From the NCBI GenBank assembly GCA_050251615.1, contig JBFWMM010000003.1, positions 1 through 64,000 on the forward strand: a stretch of 64,000 bases of DNA, in the 5' to 3' direction. Position 1 is the first letter of the stretch. Every line of letters begins with the position of its first letter. Below the pieces are notes generated by a model. It was not told where the DNA came from, searched no databases, and saw only the letters and a list, made by a program, of their open reading frames with translations. Of the stretch, positions 33,663 to 41,889 are shown piece by piece. Origin of the DNA: Sedimentisphaera sp050251615. Its GTDB lineage: Bacteria; Planctomycetota; Phycisphaerae; Sedimentisphaerales; Sedimentisphaeraceae. The position numbers and the translations under genes are program-made.

Positions 33663-34748
33663 TCAAGGCAGAAAGTTCTTTGCATTGGCAAGCTTTTGCG
33701 GCAGATACTCATTCACTACAAAATGCAGGCTGTGCTTTGCGAACGCCTGCTGCTCGACACGAACCCCCATTTTTAGCATCTGGTTGATAGCCTTCTGCCA
33801 TGGCTTGTGATATATAACGAACGGGTCATTTTTAAGGGCATCTTTGGCTCTCTTGATATCCACCTCTTTCAGCGGGTGAGTGGGCAGGTCGTAATCGATG
33901 ATGTCCTGAGGCGTAACACCGAGAAAATGCACACTCGGCACGCAGAAGTACTTGTTGAGGTGCGCGGCGTTGCCTGAGCCAACTTTCAGAGTACGGTAAA
34001 TGTTGAAGTAGCCATATGGGTCACCATCGACAAACGCATAAACGGGGATATTGAGCTGGTCTGAAAGCCTGCGGATAAAACGCCTGCAAGCACGCGTGGG
34101 AACGCCACCCATGCTGATCAGGATACAGTCGGAGGAATCCCAGAAGCCATATTGAAGCAGGCGTTGAAATGCGCCGGCGGTTTCGATGGCGAGGATAAAT
34201 TTCGCGTTGCTCTCAAATTTCAGGTCTTCTACAGCATTCGGGATGGAATATGCGCCGGAGCCGAATTTGGTACAGTCAATCTCAAGTTCTGCGCCTTCGT
34301 AGTCCTTGTCGTAAACAACAAGCCGCCCCGCTACAGAACCGCCCTTCTCCTCGGGGAAAAATTTAAGCTTTTCCCTGTTGACGCCGAACGACGCCTCTAC
34401 GTCATCCATTATGGTATCGGATTCCGGCTGCTCATCAAAAGCCGCCTTGCCCCAGTTCTTACTGATGTAGTAAGCTTCCCTCTTTGTAGCCATATCGTTA
34501 TTGTCGATAAGCTCTTTCGAGAGTGCCATCATTTTTAGGGTCTGAGCGAACGTCTTTACCGTACCAACGGTCAGTGTACGTTCCTTGCTCTTGCCCTTCA
34601 TCTCAAAGTGTCCTTTTTTCTCGTGATACTTCACATTCGAAAGGGAGCGTATGGGCGTGGACATCGTCGGCTTTTGAGATTTAATTATCTTGCTGTGAAT
34701 ATCCTCGGCAGAGTCGTGGATAATCTTTGATACATCTACATTTTCCAT
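33663..34748 (-). CDS. top6A: DNA topoisomerase VI subunit A (Spo11-like), without a neighbouring B subunit
   Basis: 361 aa from the ATG at 34748, which has AAGGA 7 nt upstream. The winged-helix part contains KREAYYISKNWG, with the catalytic Tyr at 93 or 94. The TOPRIM part contains AIETAGAFQRL (Glu189), ILISMGGVPTRACRRFIRRL and VDGDPYGYFNIYRTLKVGS (Asp241, Asp243), in the order of archaeal and plant Top6A/Spo11. In archaea the enzyme is A2B2, and the ATPase B subunit is normally adjacent; none is seen here. Bacterial homologues are sporadic. Length and motifs argue for a functional protein, not a remnant. Confidence 0.88.
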   Translation of the reverse strand: MENVDVSKIIHDSAEDIHSKIIKSQKPTMSTPIRSLSNVKYHEKKGHFEMKGKSKERTLTVGTVKTFAQTLKMMALSKELIDNNDMATKREAYYISKNWGKAAFDEQPESDTIMDDVEASFGVNREKLKFFPEEKGGSVAGRLVVYDKDYEGAELEIDCTKFGSGAYSIPNAVEDLKFESNAKFILAIETAGAFQRLLQYGFWDSSDCILISMGGVPTRACRRFIRRLSDQLNIPVYAFVDGDPYGYFNIYRTLKVGSGNAAHLNKYFCVPSVHFLGVTPQDIIDYDLPTHPLKEVDIKRAKDALKNDPFVIYHKPWQKAINQMLKMGVRVEQQAFAKHSLHFVVNEYLPQKLANAKNFLP

Positions 34749-34761
34749 ATTAGAATCCTTT

Positions 34762-35172
34762 CTATATCCCCTCAACGGAAACCATAAACTTCCTTGTTCG
34801 AGGGCCATCAAACTCGCAGAAATAAATACCCTGCCATGTTCCGAGTACAAGCTCGCCTTCGGAGATTATAATCGTTTCGCTCGCGCCGAACAGTGAAGAC
34901 TTGATATGCGCATCGGAATTACCCTCGCAATGTTTGAACCCCTGCCCTTTGGAGGGAATCAGTTTATCCAGAGCAAGCAGCATATCGTACTGCACATCGC
35001 TGTCAGAATTCTCGTTGATTGTGATGGCGGCGGTTGTATGCGGGCAGAATACGGTTACCCTGCCGCTCTTGACGCCCGTCTCGTGGACAAAATCAAAGAC
35101 GGCGGCGGTTATGTCCTTCATCTGTGAACGGCGGTCTGTTTTGAGTCTGAAAACCTGATCTTTGTATGACAT
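34762..35172 (-). CDS. yjbQ: YjbQ/UPF0047-family protein (thiamine-phosphate-synthase-like)
   Basis: 136 aa, family length. The motifs VTVFCPHTTAAITINENSDSDVQYDML, GNSDAHIKSSLFGASETI and GELVLGTWQGIYFCEFDGPRTRKF are diagnostic of UPF0047. Members form trimers with a metal-like site made from the conserved His residues. Weak thiamine-phosphate synthase activity has been reported for the family, but the physiological role is unclear. It lies 13 bp before top6A and 59 bp after the TOPRIM gene. Confidence 0.9.
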   Translation of the reverse strand: MSYKDQVFRLKTDRRSQMKDITAAVFDFVHETGVKSGRVTVFCPHTTAAITINENSDSDVQYDMLLALDKLIPSKGQGFKHCEGNSDAHIKSSLFGASETIIISEGELVLGTWQGIYFCEFDGPRTRKFMVSVEGI

Positions 35173-35231
35173 ATACCTTTATCTTCCAATGCTTCAATGA
35201 CGTTTTTATGATACGACAACTGCCTTTTATG

Positions 35232-35942
35232 TCAATTGTTATTGATCATTGCGCAGAAATCCACAAAATCCCTGAACGAATCCAAATCACCGAGCTCGTA
35301 TTCGATTCTTCGCATCAGTCCTTTGAGGAATTTTTCGTGGGCGGCGTAACGTGGATTGCGTTTTGAGTAAGCGATGCCCCTTTCCCTGAAAACTTCCTGA
35401 AGGTAATCCGTATGAAAACGAGCGGTAGTGGAAAAAACAGGCTCGGGCTCCGGCAGTGTATAGTCGTACAGATTCGGCAAATGTTCAGGATTGTTCTCGT
35501 TAACATCGTAGTAGGCGAGGTATTCGCGCAGCTTTTCCCGCATTGGTGCCGGAGGAAACATTTCTCTGTTGCCGAGAAGCCAGGTCTCGATGCACCGGTT
35601 CTGGACGATAATCTTCAATTTCACATCCCTCATTATCGGGCGGTGCTTCTCAACGACCTGCTCAACCTCTTTCCTGCGCTCTTCAACTGTAAGCTCTTCG
35701 GCATCCAACACGACCACCAGATAATCATACTTTTTGTGCATCCCGCCGACATCAAGGATGGCGTTTGGCAGGTGATTCTTTATGAGAGACGGTATCCCGT
35801 AGCCGCTCACGAGATAGTAATTGTTTGTGCGAACCTCATCGAAGCTGTAAACGCGCCTTAGCTTCGGCACGAGCCTGGAAAGCCAGGCCGGATACAGTTT
35901 GAACTCCGTACATTTGCCCTCGACAAGGATATACAGATTCAT
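35232..35942 (-). CDS. TOPRIM-like (DUF4276/RloB-type) protein paired with an AAA ATPase
   Basis: 236 aa. The TOPRIM pattern can be traced: Glu8 and Glu13 in LVEGKCTEFKLYP, Asp79 with Glu81/82 in DYLVVVLDAEE, and IIVQNRCIETWLLGNREMF (Glu118, Trp120). The last motif resembles the E-x-W motif of DUF4276/RloB-like proteins. These proteins are usually paired with an AAA15/AAA21 ATPase, as here: the start overlaps the ATPase stop by 4 bp. In OLD, PARIS and related defence systems the TOPRIM partner is the nuclease. The family assignment is from memory of motifs and needs a profile search; a nuclease role is inference. Confidence 0.65.
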   Translation of the reverse strand: MNLYILVEGKCTEFKLYPAWLSRLVPKLRRVYSFDEVRTNNYYLVSGYGIPSLIKNHLPNAILDVGGMHKKYDYLVVVLDAEELTVEERRKEVEQVVEKHRPIMRDVKLKIIVQNRCIETWLLGNREMFPPAPMREKLREYLAYYDVNENNPEHLPNLYDYTLPEPEPVFSTTARFHTDYLQEVFRERGIAYSKRNPRYAAHEKFLKGLMRRIEYELGDLDSFRDFVDFCAMINNN

Positions 35943-37084
35943 TGAACGCTTATCCCGTCTATGTACTGTTGCGAGTTGACAAGCTGGATGAACGCTTCGT
36001 GATTGCTCTTACCAAGGCCCAGGCTGGCGGCATCCATGATTTGTACCTTGCCCTGCTTTCTCACTACCACTTTCCAATGCTTCTGGTCGATATTGTTGAT
36101 TATGTAGGGGTGATGGGTGGTTATGATGAACTGAAGGCGGCCTGCCTGTGAGAGAATAATATCGGTAAGGATGCTGATGCAGTTTATGCCGAGGCTGTTC
36201 TCAAACTCGTCGATCAAAATCACAGAGCCCTTCTGCCACAAATGGGACTGAGCTATCTGAAAGAACGTCTTGTGCATGCCGGCAGAAAGGCGCTTCTGGT
36301 TTACCCAACCCGAAACGCCCCTCTCCTTTATCAACACGGTCGGGTAAATGACAACCCTGCCGTTGATAAACTGCTCGTTGTTGTTTATGGCAACATCCTC
36401 AACCTGCGCGAACACATCGATAAACTCATCACGTATCTGTGCGAATGTATCGGGGCAGTTTGAATAGATCAGGCTGAGCTTTATGGGTGTAGGCAGCGCG
36501 GCGCGGCGAATGTCATCGAGATTCGTAAGGCGAGAAAGAGCGATTTCAAACTCCGTAAGGTTCAGCATCTCCGGCGAATGCTCCTCAAATACCGTTGAGC
36601 TGGAAACTATTCCCGAAAGCTCTGTAAAGGCACTCTGCACCGCATCTTCGCATCTCAGCAGGCTCAGCGCGCTCTCACTTGCATTCAGACGCGGCATTTT
36701 CTGCCCTTGGAGTAATATGCCGTGATTATCCCGCTCAATAACGACCTGCCCGTCAACAGTGAGACTCTCCGATGTGATCCCTGGCTTCTCACTGGATGAT
36801 ATGAATTTTGCAACAGAAATGCTCTTTTCCGCGAGATGTTCAACGCGGTCAAAAGCGCCCTTCCAGACAAATTCAGAACGGTTTGTCGATGTAAAACAGA
36901 GCTCCCAGCTTATGCCGTTGTATGTTCGCCCCGCGGCAATATCGGCAACGATGAGCAGCGAGTTGAGAATCTGCGTCTTGCCCACTCCCGAAATGCCGAC
37001 GAGAAGATTAACATCGCTGAAATACGATTTCTCAAGCTCCCAGCTGTTGACCGGATCTGTAAAGGAAAAGCTTTTTATTCTCAT
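35939..37084 (-). CDS. AAA15/AAA21-type ATPase, partner of the TOPRIM-like protein
   Basis: 381 aa from the ATG at 37084, chosen because GGGGAG lies 7 nt upstream and the protein then begins MRIKSFSFTDPVNSWELEKSY, like other AAA21 proteins. Walker A is GISGVGKT (30-37), the signature-like motif LSAGM (266-270), Walker B VILIDEFENSLG (288-299), and the switch His is in TTHHPYIINNI (322-332). This is the ABC-like head of OLD/RloC/AriA-type ATPases with little coiled coil between the halves. It is coupled to the downstream TOPRIM gene. A defence or DNA-repair role is likely by family, but no phage-defence system is proven here. Confidence 0.8.
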   Translation of the reverse strand: MRIKSFSFTDPVNSWELEKSYFSDVNLLVGISGVGKTQILNSLLIVADIAAGRTYNGISWELCFTSTNRSEFVWKGAFDRVEHLAEKSISVAKFISSSEKPGITSESLTVDGQVVIERDNHGILLQGQKMPRLNASESALSLLRCEDAVQSAFTELSGIVSSSTVFEEHSPEMLNLTEFEIALSRLTNLDDIRRAALPTPIKLSLIYSNCPDTFAQIRDEFIDVFAQVEDVAINNNEQFINGRVVIYPTVLIKERGVSGWVNQKRLSAGMHKTFFQIAQSHLWQKGSVILIDEFENSLGINCISILTDIILSQAGRLQFIITTHHPYIINNIDQKHWKVVVRKQGKVQIMDAASLGLGKSNHEAFIQLVNSQQYIDGISVQ

Positions 37085-37152
37085 TGACAGGCTCCCCTGA
37101 AAGTGTAAAAATACCATCAGACAGTTACTATAACTCAATGGCAGACTTTTGT

Positions 37153-37178
37153 AAACGAAAAACGGGAACGACTCCCGC
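37153..37178 (-). terminator. Rho-independent terminator after the GH106-like gene
   Basis: On the minus strand CGGGA-GTCGT-TCCCG is followed by TTTTTCGTTT. It lies about 90 bp after the stop at 37268 and separates this gene from the ATPase-TOPRIM group downstream. Confidence 0.7.
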
Positions 37179-37267
37179 GCTATTTCGCCAGAAACACACC
37201 CCTTTAACTCCGGTAGTAACAAGAGGTGGGAAACTTGTGCGGCGCCTCTGTTGTTAAGGATGACTGT

Positions 37268-39508
37268 TCAGTTTTTCCCTGCGACAAACATCGCTGATAC
37301 AGCCGGCATAAATACACTAATCTCACCATTTCCTGTGTCCTTCGCCGTGATTGAACCATTGTGAGGATTCCATAGTTCAAGAGACTTGAAGCTGTCACGA
37401 AGCCGCAGTTTTATAGTCATGTCTTTCTCGGTCGTATTAGTCAGATAGTAGAAATTGATGCCATCTTTTTGTTTGTGGATGTAGTTTAAATAGCCAATAG
37501 AATGAGCTGGAATTGAGCTTTCATCGAAAGAAACGTCCGGCAGGATGCCCATCTTTTCAAGCAAAGCGTTGAGCGATTCTGCCGTTACTGTCTTGAGAAA
37601 AGCGATTTGTCCTCCGTTGTTGTTCACGGTGAGGCTCTCAGCCGGTGAATTGTTTTGAACAGGGTCTATGCCAAAAAGCTCTGTTATGATACCCCTGACG
37701 ACATTATCCTGCCCGAACTCCGCTGATTTTGCCGGCAAAGCAGCTGTTGCTATGACATTGCCTCCACCATCATAATATGCCTTAATAGCCTTAAGCGTGG
37801 TGGCAGAGACAGTATTGCCGCCCGGAATAATGAGTACGTTGTAAGTTTGGCGGTTGGTTTTGTTGTTTAACGTAAGCTTTTTGCCGATTGCGGTTATTTT
37901 ACCATCGGTCAGGTTTTCAGGATGGATAAAGGTAAAATCCCTGCGCAACTTGTTGGTAAGAAGATCGCTGAGCTGATGGTGGTTGACGCCTTCGGGAAGC
38001 CAGTTGGCAACAGGCAGGCCGGACGTAGCATCGCGGTTGATATAAGATTCCGCCTGAATAGCAGCGATTGGATACAGCACGGCAATTTCAGATACTCGCC
38101 TGCCGCCCTGCAGAATGGCACAGCTACGGCCACACATATCGCTGTACGCCGGCAGAGCGTCTTTAAGGTGCGGATTTTCAGGCGCGATAAGCGGTGGTAT
38201 TGCCACCCTCTCGGGGGCCGTATCATACCACATACCGTGCGGAATAACGAAGTTAACGCCGCGGGCAAACGCCTCCATAACGACCCGATTGAGTGTCGCC
38301 GAATCCATATCGGCGCTGAACGCCCCGCAGAGTTCAGCACCCACAACCGGCTTGTCTCCAATGTCGGCGGCAGAGCTGACCTGCTTAAACCCATGCAGGC
38401 CACGCCCGTAGTAGAATATGGCGTCTAAAAGCGGAATATCAACGTGCCGATAGTACTTGAACGGATCTCCGAGCGCCACAACAGGGTTGGGGCTGTAATT
38501 CTCAGGCGGATGGCCTATGCTTTGCAACCCCCTCTCCGCGGCCCACCTGGAAATTTGCTTCACATACCCTTCACCCATAAGCTCAGAGCGAATATCGTAA
38601 AAAGCTACGCGCGTAGCCTGTGTTTCAGGGCCGACGTCGTAGAAAAGAGCAGGGTAATAGAGCGCGGGATTCCTACCAAACCTCTCTTTGAAAATGGTGG
38701 TTATGGAAGGCGTCCATGCCTGCTCCTGGTGGACAAAGCCAACGTCATCAAAAAAAACCTTGTTGATAGTGGTGCCGAAATAATCTCTGAGGCGCTTGTC
38801 GTATTGGTTGTAGGTGAATTCAATGAGCTTGGATACAGCCTCAGGCTGCATGTAATCAACATGTGAAGAAATGTTGTATTGGCAGGCGAAGAACATAATC
38901 CGCCATTTACCCGCCGGTGAAGTCCATTCAAGAACGCCGTCTTTCATTTGGGATGCAAGGTCGAGCACTTCAAGCGAATCAATGTTCATCGCGGAAACGG
39001 CAATCAGCTCTTTAAGAGCGTCTGTGGGATACGGATAATTCACTGCAACATTGCCATCGACAAGCAGTTCATCCTTTATAAGTATTTTCTGTGTGTATCG
39101 GGGATATTCTTTTTGCAGTCTGCCCCCGGCCGTGCCACTGGGAAAGTCAATATCATCATAAAGGATGACTTCTGTGCCCTGCTGCCCCGAGACAGTGAGA
39201 ATATCGGCATAGCGCTCAAAGTAATCCTCGCTGAGGAACGCCGGCGACATACCCGGGCAAGGAATGCCCGTGGGGTGTTGAGGCCTCGGAGAAACCGGAA
39301 GGACCGCTACTCCTCCAAAACGAGACAGTGTTTTTGCTTCCGTAATCTGTTTTTCGATGTGCTCTTTCGTGAGTTCACCGTTGAGGTGCCAGAAAGGCAT
39401 CGGGCGGTACTTCGCAGGAGGATTTAGAAAAACATCTTTCAATTCAGCGTCCGCGAGCGAGCACGCTGTCATCAGCATTACGGCAGATAACATTATTTTC
39501 AACTTCAT
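37268..39508 (-). CDS. Exported glycoside hydrolase, GH106-like (alpha-L-rhamnosidase-type) family
   Basis: 746 aa with a signal ending near LMTACSLADA; the Cys could make it a lipoprotein, although Met at -3 is unusual for a lipobox. The opening NPPAKYRPMPFWHLNGELTKEHIEKQI and EVILYDDIDFPSGTAGGRL resemble the catalytic barrel of large uncharacterised GH106-like families. Residues ~480-640 look like a GATase-like domain (EIAVLYPIAA, YNVLIIPGGNTVSATTLKAIKAYYDGGGNVIATA). A short beta-domain ends it. Compared with characterised GH106 enzymes it is short, so rhamnosidase activity is only a guess. It is monocistronic, with its own terminator and an AAGGGG ribosome site. Confidence 0.7.
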   Translation of the reverse strand: MKLKIMLSAVMLMTACSLADAELKDVFLNPPAKYRPMPFWHLNGELTKEHIEKQITEAKTLSRFGGVAVLPVSPRPQHPTGIPCPGMSPAFLSEDYFERYADILTVSGQQGTEVILYDDIDFPSGTAGGRLQKEYPRYTQKILIKDELLVDGNVAVNYPYPTDALKELIAVSAMNIDSLEVLDLASQMKDGVLEWTSPAGKWRIMFFACQYNISSHVDYMQPEAVSKLIEFTYNQYDKRLRDYFGTTINKVFFDDVGFVHQEQAWTPSITTIFKERFGRNPALYYPALFYDVGPETQATRVAFYDIRSELMGEGYVKQISRWAAERGLQSIGHPPENYSPNPVVALGDPFKYYRHVDIPLLDAIFYYGRGLHGFKQVSSAADIGDKPVVGAELCGAFSADMDSATLNRVVMEAFARGVNFVIPHGMWYDTAPERVAIPPLIAPENPHLKDALPAYSDMCGRSCAILQGGRRVSEIAVLYPIAAIQAESYINRDATSGLPVANWLPEGVNHHQLSDLLTNKLRRDFTFIHPENLTDGKITAIGKKLTLNNKTNRQTYNVLIIPGGNTVSATTLKAIKAYYDGGGNVIATAALPAKSAEFGQDNVVRGIITELFGIDPVQNNSPAESLTVNNNGGQIAFLKTVTAESLNALLEKMGILPDVSFDESSIPAHSIGYLNYIHKQKDGINFYYLTNTTEKDMTIKLRLRDSFKSLELWNPHNGSITAKDTGNGEISVFMPAVSAMFVAGKN

Positions 39509-39752
39509 TTTGCACCCCTTCAGTTTGTGCTTGACTGTTAGTCCTCAAATTACACCTCCGAATCCCGCATAAACAGAGTTGCGATCGATTCGTAAAATAC
39601 AAATGTTTCATCGTACCAAGATTGTAACAGAACGGCATTTATATCAAAGTATTTTTTCTGGGTGCTCAGCAGCTGCATTTTTCCATTGTCTCCGACTTAA
39701 CCGGTCCAAGTTTTTCGCAGGCTGAAAATGCAGGCATTTATGCGCGTGTAAA
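39509..39752. other. Intergenic region between the GH106-like gene and rpsD
   Basis: No coding frame I would defend. On the minus strand TTGATA and TACAAT with a short 15-nt spacer (around 39617-39643) are the best promoter-like match for the GH106-like gene, and they are weak. I see nothing else here. Confidence 0.5.
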
Positions 39753-39787
39753 CGAAAAAAGGGCGTCGCCTTTCGGAAACGCCCTTG
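39753..39787 (-). terminator. Rho-independent terminator of rpsD
   Basis: On the minus strand AAGGGCGT pairs with ACGCCCTT around a CG-rich loop and is followed by six T. It lies 23 bp after the rpsD stop. Confidence 0.85.
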
Positions 39788-39809
39788 ATATCTGACTTTG
39801 CTACTCTGA

Positions 39810-40424
39810 TTAGAGCGTGTAGAACTCGATGATCTTTGTGTAGTCAATCTCAAACGGAAGACGTACTTCATCGAACTCGGGAAGCCTTGTGATGCTGGCT
39901 TTGAGAGTTGTGGGGTCTGAAGCGATCCACTCCGGAACCGCGAGAGCGAGCTGCTGAGCCTGCTCAATGGAATCAGTAACGAATTTCTTGCTGCGTGCCT
40001 TGACCTCAATTACATCGCCAGGCTGAACCCTGATTGAGGGAATGTCAACCTTCTTGCCGTTGAGGTAGAAGTGGCCGTGAGTAACCATCTGACGTGCCTG
40101 CCAGATTGTCCTTGCCCAGCGAAGACGCCTGATGACGTTGTCGAGCCTGGTTTCAAGGAGCTGCTGGAACATTTTGTCGGTGGTCTGCTTGCCGGCGCCT
40201 GCAAGCTTCATATAGTGGCGAAGCTGCTTGTTCTGAACGTTGTAGTAGTAAGCGATTTTCTGCTTCTCTTTAAGCTGAAGCGCGTAAAGAGTAGGCTTCT
40301 GCCTGCGGTAGCCATGCTGACCCGGGCGGTTTGCCTTGCGGGGGCTGAGGTGCTTGGGGGTCTCCGCTACCGGTACGCCGAGCGAACGGCTGAGCCTTAC
40401 CTTAGGCCCTGAATAATTTCCCAT
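39810..40424 (-). CDS. rpsD: 30S ribosomal protein S4
   Basis: 204 aa. It opens MGNYSGPKVRLSRSLGVP and continues with RRQKPTLYALQLKEKQKIAYYYNVQNKQLRHYMKLA. The S4 domain RLDNVIRRLRWARTIWQARQMVTHGHFYLNGKKVDIPSIRVQPGDVIEV is clear. The N-terminal zinc-binding Cys residues of C+ S4 proteins are absent. S4 nucleates 30S assembly and in several bacteria represses its own mRNA. The gene is alone, away from any alpha-operon genes, with its own promoter, a 110-nt leader that can hide its ribosome site, and a terminator. Confidence 0.97.
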   Translation of the reverse strand: MGNYSGPKVRLSRSLGVPVAETPKHLSPRKANRPGQHGYRRQKPTLYALQLKEKQKIAYYYNVQNKQLRHYMKLAGAGKQTTDKMFQQLLETRLDNVIRRLRWARTIWQARQMVTHGHFYLNGKKVDIPSIRVQPGDVIEVKARSKKFVTDSIEQAQQLALAVPEWIASDPTTLKASITRLPEFDEVRLPFEIDYTKIIEFYTL

Positions 40425-40536
40425 AGTTACAATCTCCTGTAAAGATATAGCCCTGCTTGCGGGCGGGAAAGCCCTTTGTTACAGGCCTCGGCAATAAGAG
40501 CGGAGCAGGACATCCGCCCGCCAAAGCACAAACGAA
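40425..40536 (-). promoter_or_regulatory. rpsD leader RNA, possible S4 autoregulatory element
   Basis: On the minus-strand transcript, CCTGTAA (from 40485-40479) can pair with TTACAGG (40442-40436), which overlaps the AGGAG ribosome site (40438-40434). GCGGGCGG (40521-40514) can pair with CCGCCCGC (40466-40459). The two pairings interleave rather than nest, so they would form a pseudoknot. This would suit feedback by S4, but no homology to a known leader family is claimed. Confidence 0.45.
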
Positions 40537-40542
40537 ACGTAA

Positions 40543-40570
40543 ATAATATGTTTTTACGCCCCATGCGCAA
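40543..40570 (-). promoter_or_regulatory. Candidate promoter of rpsD
   Basis: On the minus strand TTGCGC, a 16-nt spacer and TATTAT (5/6), giving a leader of roughly 110 nt. Confidence 0.5.
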
Positions 40571-40617
40571 GCTTTTTTCTGAATTTTCGAGAAATGCGAA
40601 GCTTTATCGCTCACAGT

Positions 40618-40645
40618 TTGCCCGCAAGCCCTATTTAGCTATAAT
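40618..40645 (+). promoter_or_regulatory. Candidate promoter of the sulfatase-maturase gene
   Basis: TTGCCC, a 16-nt spacer and a perfect TATAAT, about 30 bp before the ATG at 40675. It is divergent from the rpsD promoter. Confidence 0.5.
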
Positions 40646-40674
40646 CGCGCGTACTTTCATAAAGGGATACATCA

Positions 40675-41793
40675 ATGCAAAAACCGTTTTCACTGCTTAT
40701 CAAGCCCGCCGGGCCGGACTGCAACATCGCCTGCGATTATTGCTTCTACTGCAAGAAGAAAGAGCTCTTCAGCGCGGGTGCACATAGAATGAGCGAACAA
40801 ACCGCCGAAAACCTCCTTAGCGACTACCTCGCCCTCGGCTTCGAGATAAATCCGATAACGTTTCAGGGCGGCGAACCGACGCTTATGGGGCTGCCGTTTT
40901 ACAGAAAGATTATGGAGCTGGAAAGTAAATACGCCGGCAAGGATCAGACGGTAGTCAATTCGCTTATGACAAACGCCATTCTGCTCGATGATGAGTGGTG
41001 CGAGTTTCTTGCGGGCGAAAAATGGCTTGTGGGCATAAGCCTCGACGGCCCGAAGCACTTCCACGACCGCTTCCGCAAAGACGCCTCCGGCAACGGAACG
41101 TTCGAGAAGGTGATGGCGTCTATAGAAAGGTGTGAGAGGAAAGGCGTGGAGTTTAATGTGCTTGCGCTCGTAAACAGCGTCAACGCGGACGCGCCCGATG
41201 AGCTGTTCGATTTTTACGTAAAAGAGCTGGGGCTGAAATTCTTGCAGTTTGTGCCTTGCGTCGAGTACGACAAAGACACGGAGAAAGTGCTCGATATCAG
41301 CGTGGGCGCGGAGCAATACGGCGAGTTTATCTGCCGCATCTTCGACAAATGGCAGGAGGCTGGCCCTGAAAATCTGAGCGTACGCCTGTTCGACAGTACC
41401 ATGCACTACCTACTCACTCGCCGCCATACAAACTGCACTTTCGGAAGAAAATGCGATGACTATATGGTCGTTGAGCATGATGGCGGCTGCTACTGCTGCG
41501 ACTTCTTCGTTGATCCCGAGCTGTATATCGGCAACCTCAACGAAACAAATATCGGTCAACTGGCAAAGAGCGCAGTGAGGGATGAATTTGCCGCACGCAA
41601 GATGAAGCTGGCGAAAGACTGCATTGTCTGCAAACACAGCTCGATTTGTCGCGGCGGCTGCCCGAAGGACAGAGTGCCCGTAAACGGGGATTATCACCGC
41701 CCGACTCACCTCTGCGCAGGCTACAAGCGCTTCTTTGATTATGCCGTTGAGCCGCTTACGGAAATCATGCGCGAGCGCGGATTGATGAGGTAG
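40675..41793 (+). CDS. Anaerobic sulfatase-maturating radical SAM enzyme
   Basis: 372 aa. It opens FSLLIKPAGPDCNIACDYCFYCKK with the radical SAM triad Cys16, Cys20, Cys23, then TFQGGEPTLMGLPFYRKI. The C-terminal SPASM domain has the Cys pattern CTFGRKCDDY, GGCYCCDFFV, CIVCKHSSICRGGCPKDR for two auxiliary clusters. This is the anSME layout; such enzymes oxidise a Cys or Ser in sulfatases to formylglycine without oxygen. The two sulfatases in this window carry CSAFR motifs and are likely substrates, although their genes are 24 kb away. The gene has its own promoter and a GGGA-type ribosome site. Confidence 0.93.
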   Translation: MQKPFSLLIKPAGPDCNIACDYCFYCKKKELFSAGAHRMSEQTAENLLSDYLALGFEINPITFQGGEPTLMGLPFYRKIMELESKYAGKDQTVVNSLMTNAILLDDEWCEFLAGEKWLVGISLDGPKHFHDRFRKDASGNGTFEKVMASIERCERKGVEFNVLALVNSVNADAPDELFDFYVKELGLKFLQFVPCVEYDKDTEKVLDISVGAEQYGEFICRIFDKWQEAGPENLSVRLFDSTMHYLLTRRHTNCTFGRKCDDYMVVEHDGGCYCCDFFVDPELYIGNLNETNIGQLAKSAVRDEFAARKMKLAKDCIVCKHSSICRGGCPKDRVPVNGDYHRPTHLCAGYKRFFDYAVEPLTEIMRERGLMR

Positions 41794-41854
41794 TCAAATT
41801 GCGGGTATTGCGTGAAACTGATTTTTCTCCGAAACGTTTTTTGCGATTTAACAC

Positions 41855-41883
41855 TTGAATATCGTAATGACGAATGATATAAT
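41855..41883 (+). promoter_or_regulatory. Strong sigma70-type promoter of the structured RNA locus
   Basis: TTGAAT, a 17-nt spacer and a perfect TATAAT, one of the two best promoter matches in the window. No protein gene follows it; the next 650 bp are non-coding. Predicted start near 41890. Confidence 0.75.
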
Positions 41884-41889
41884 GACCGC

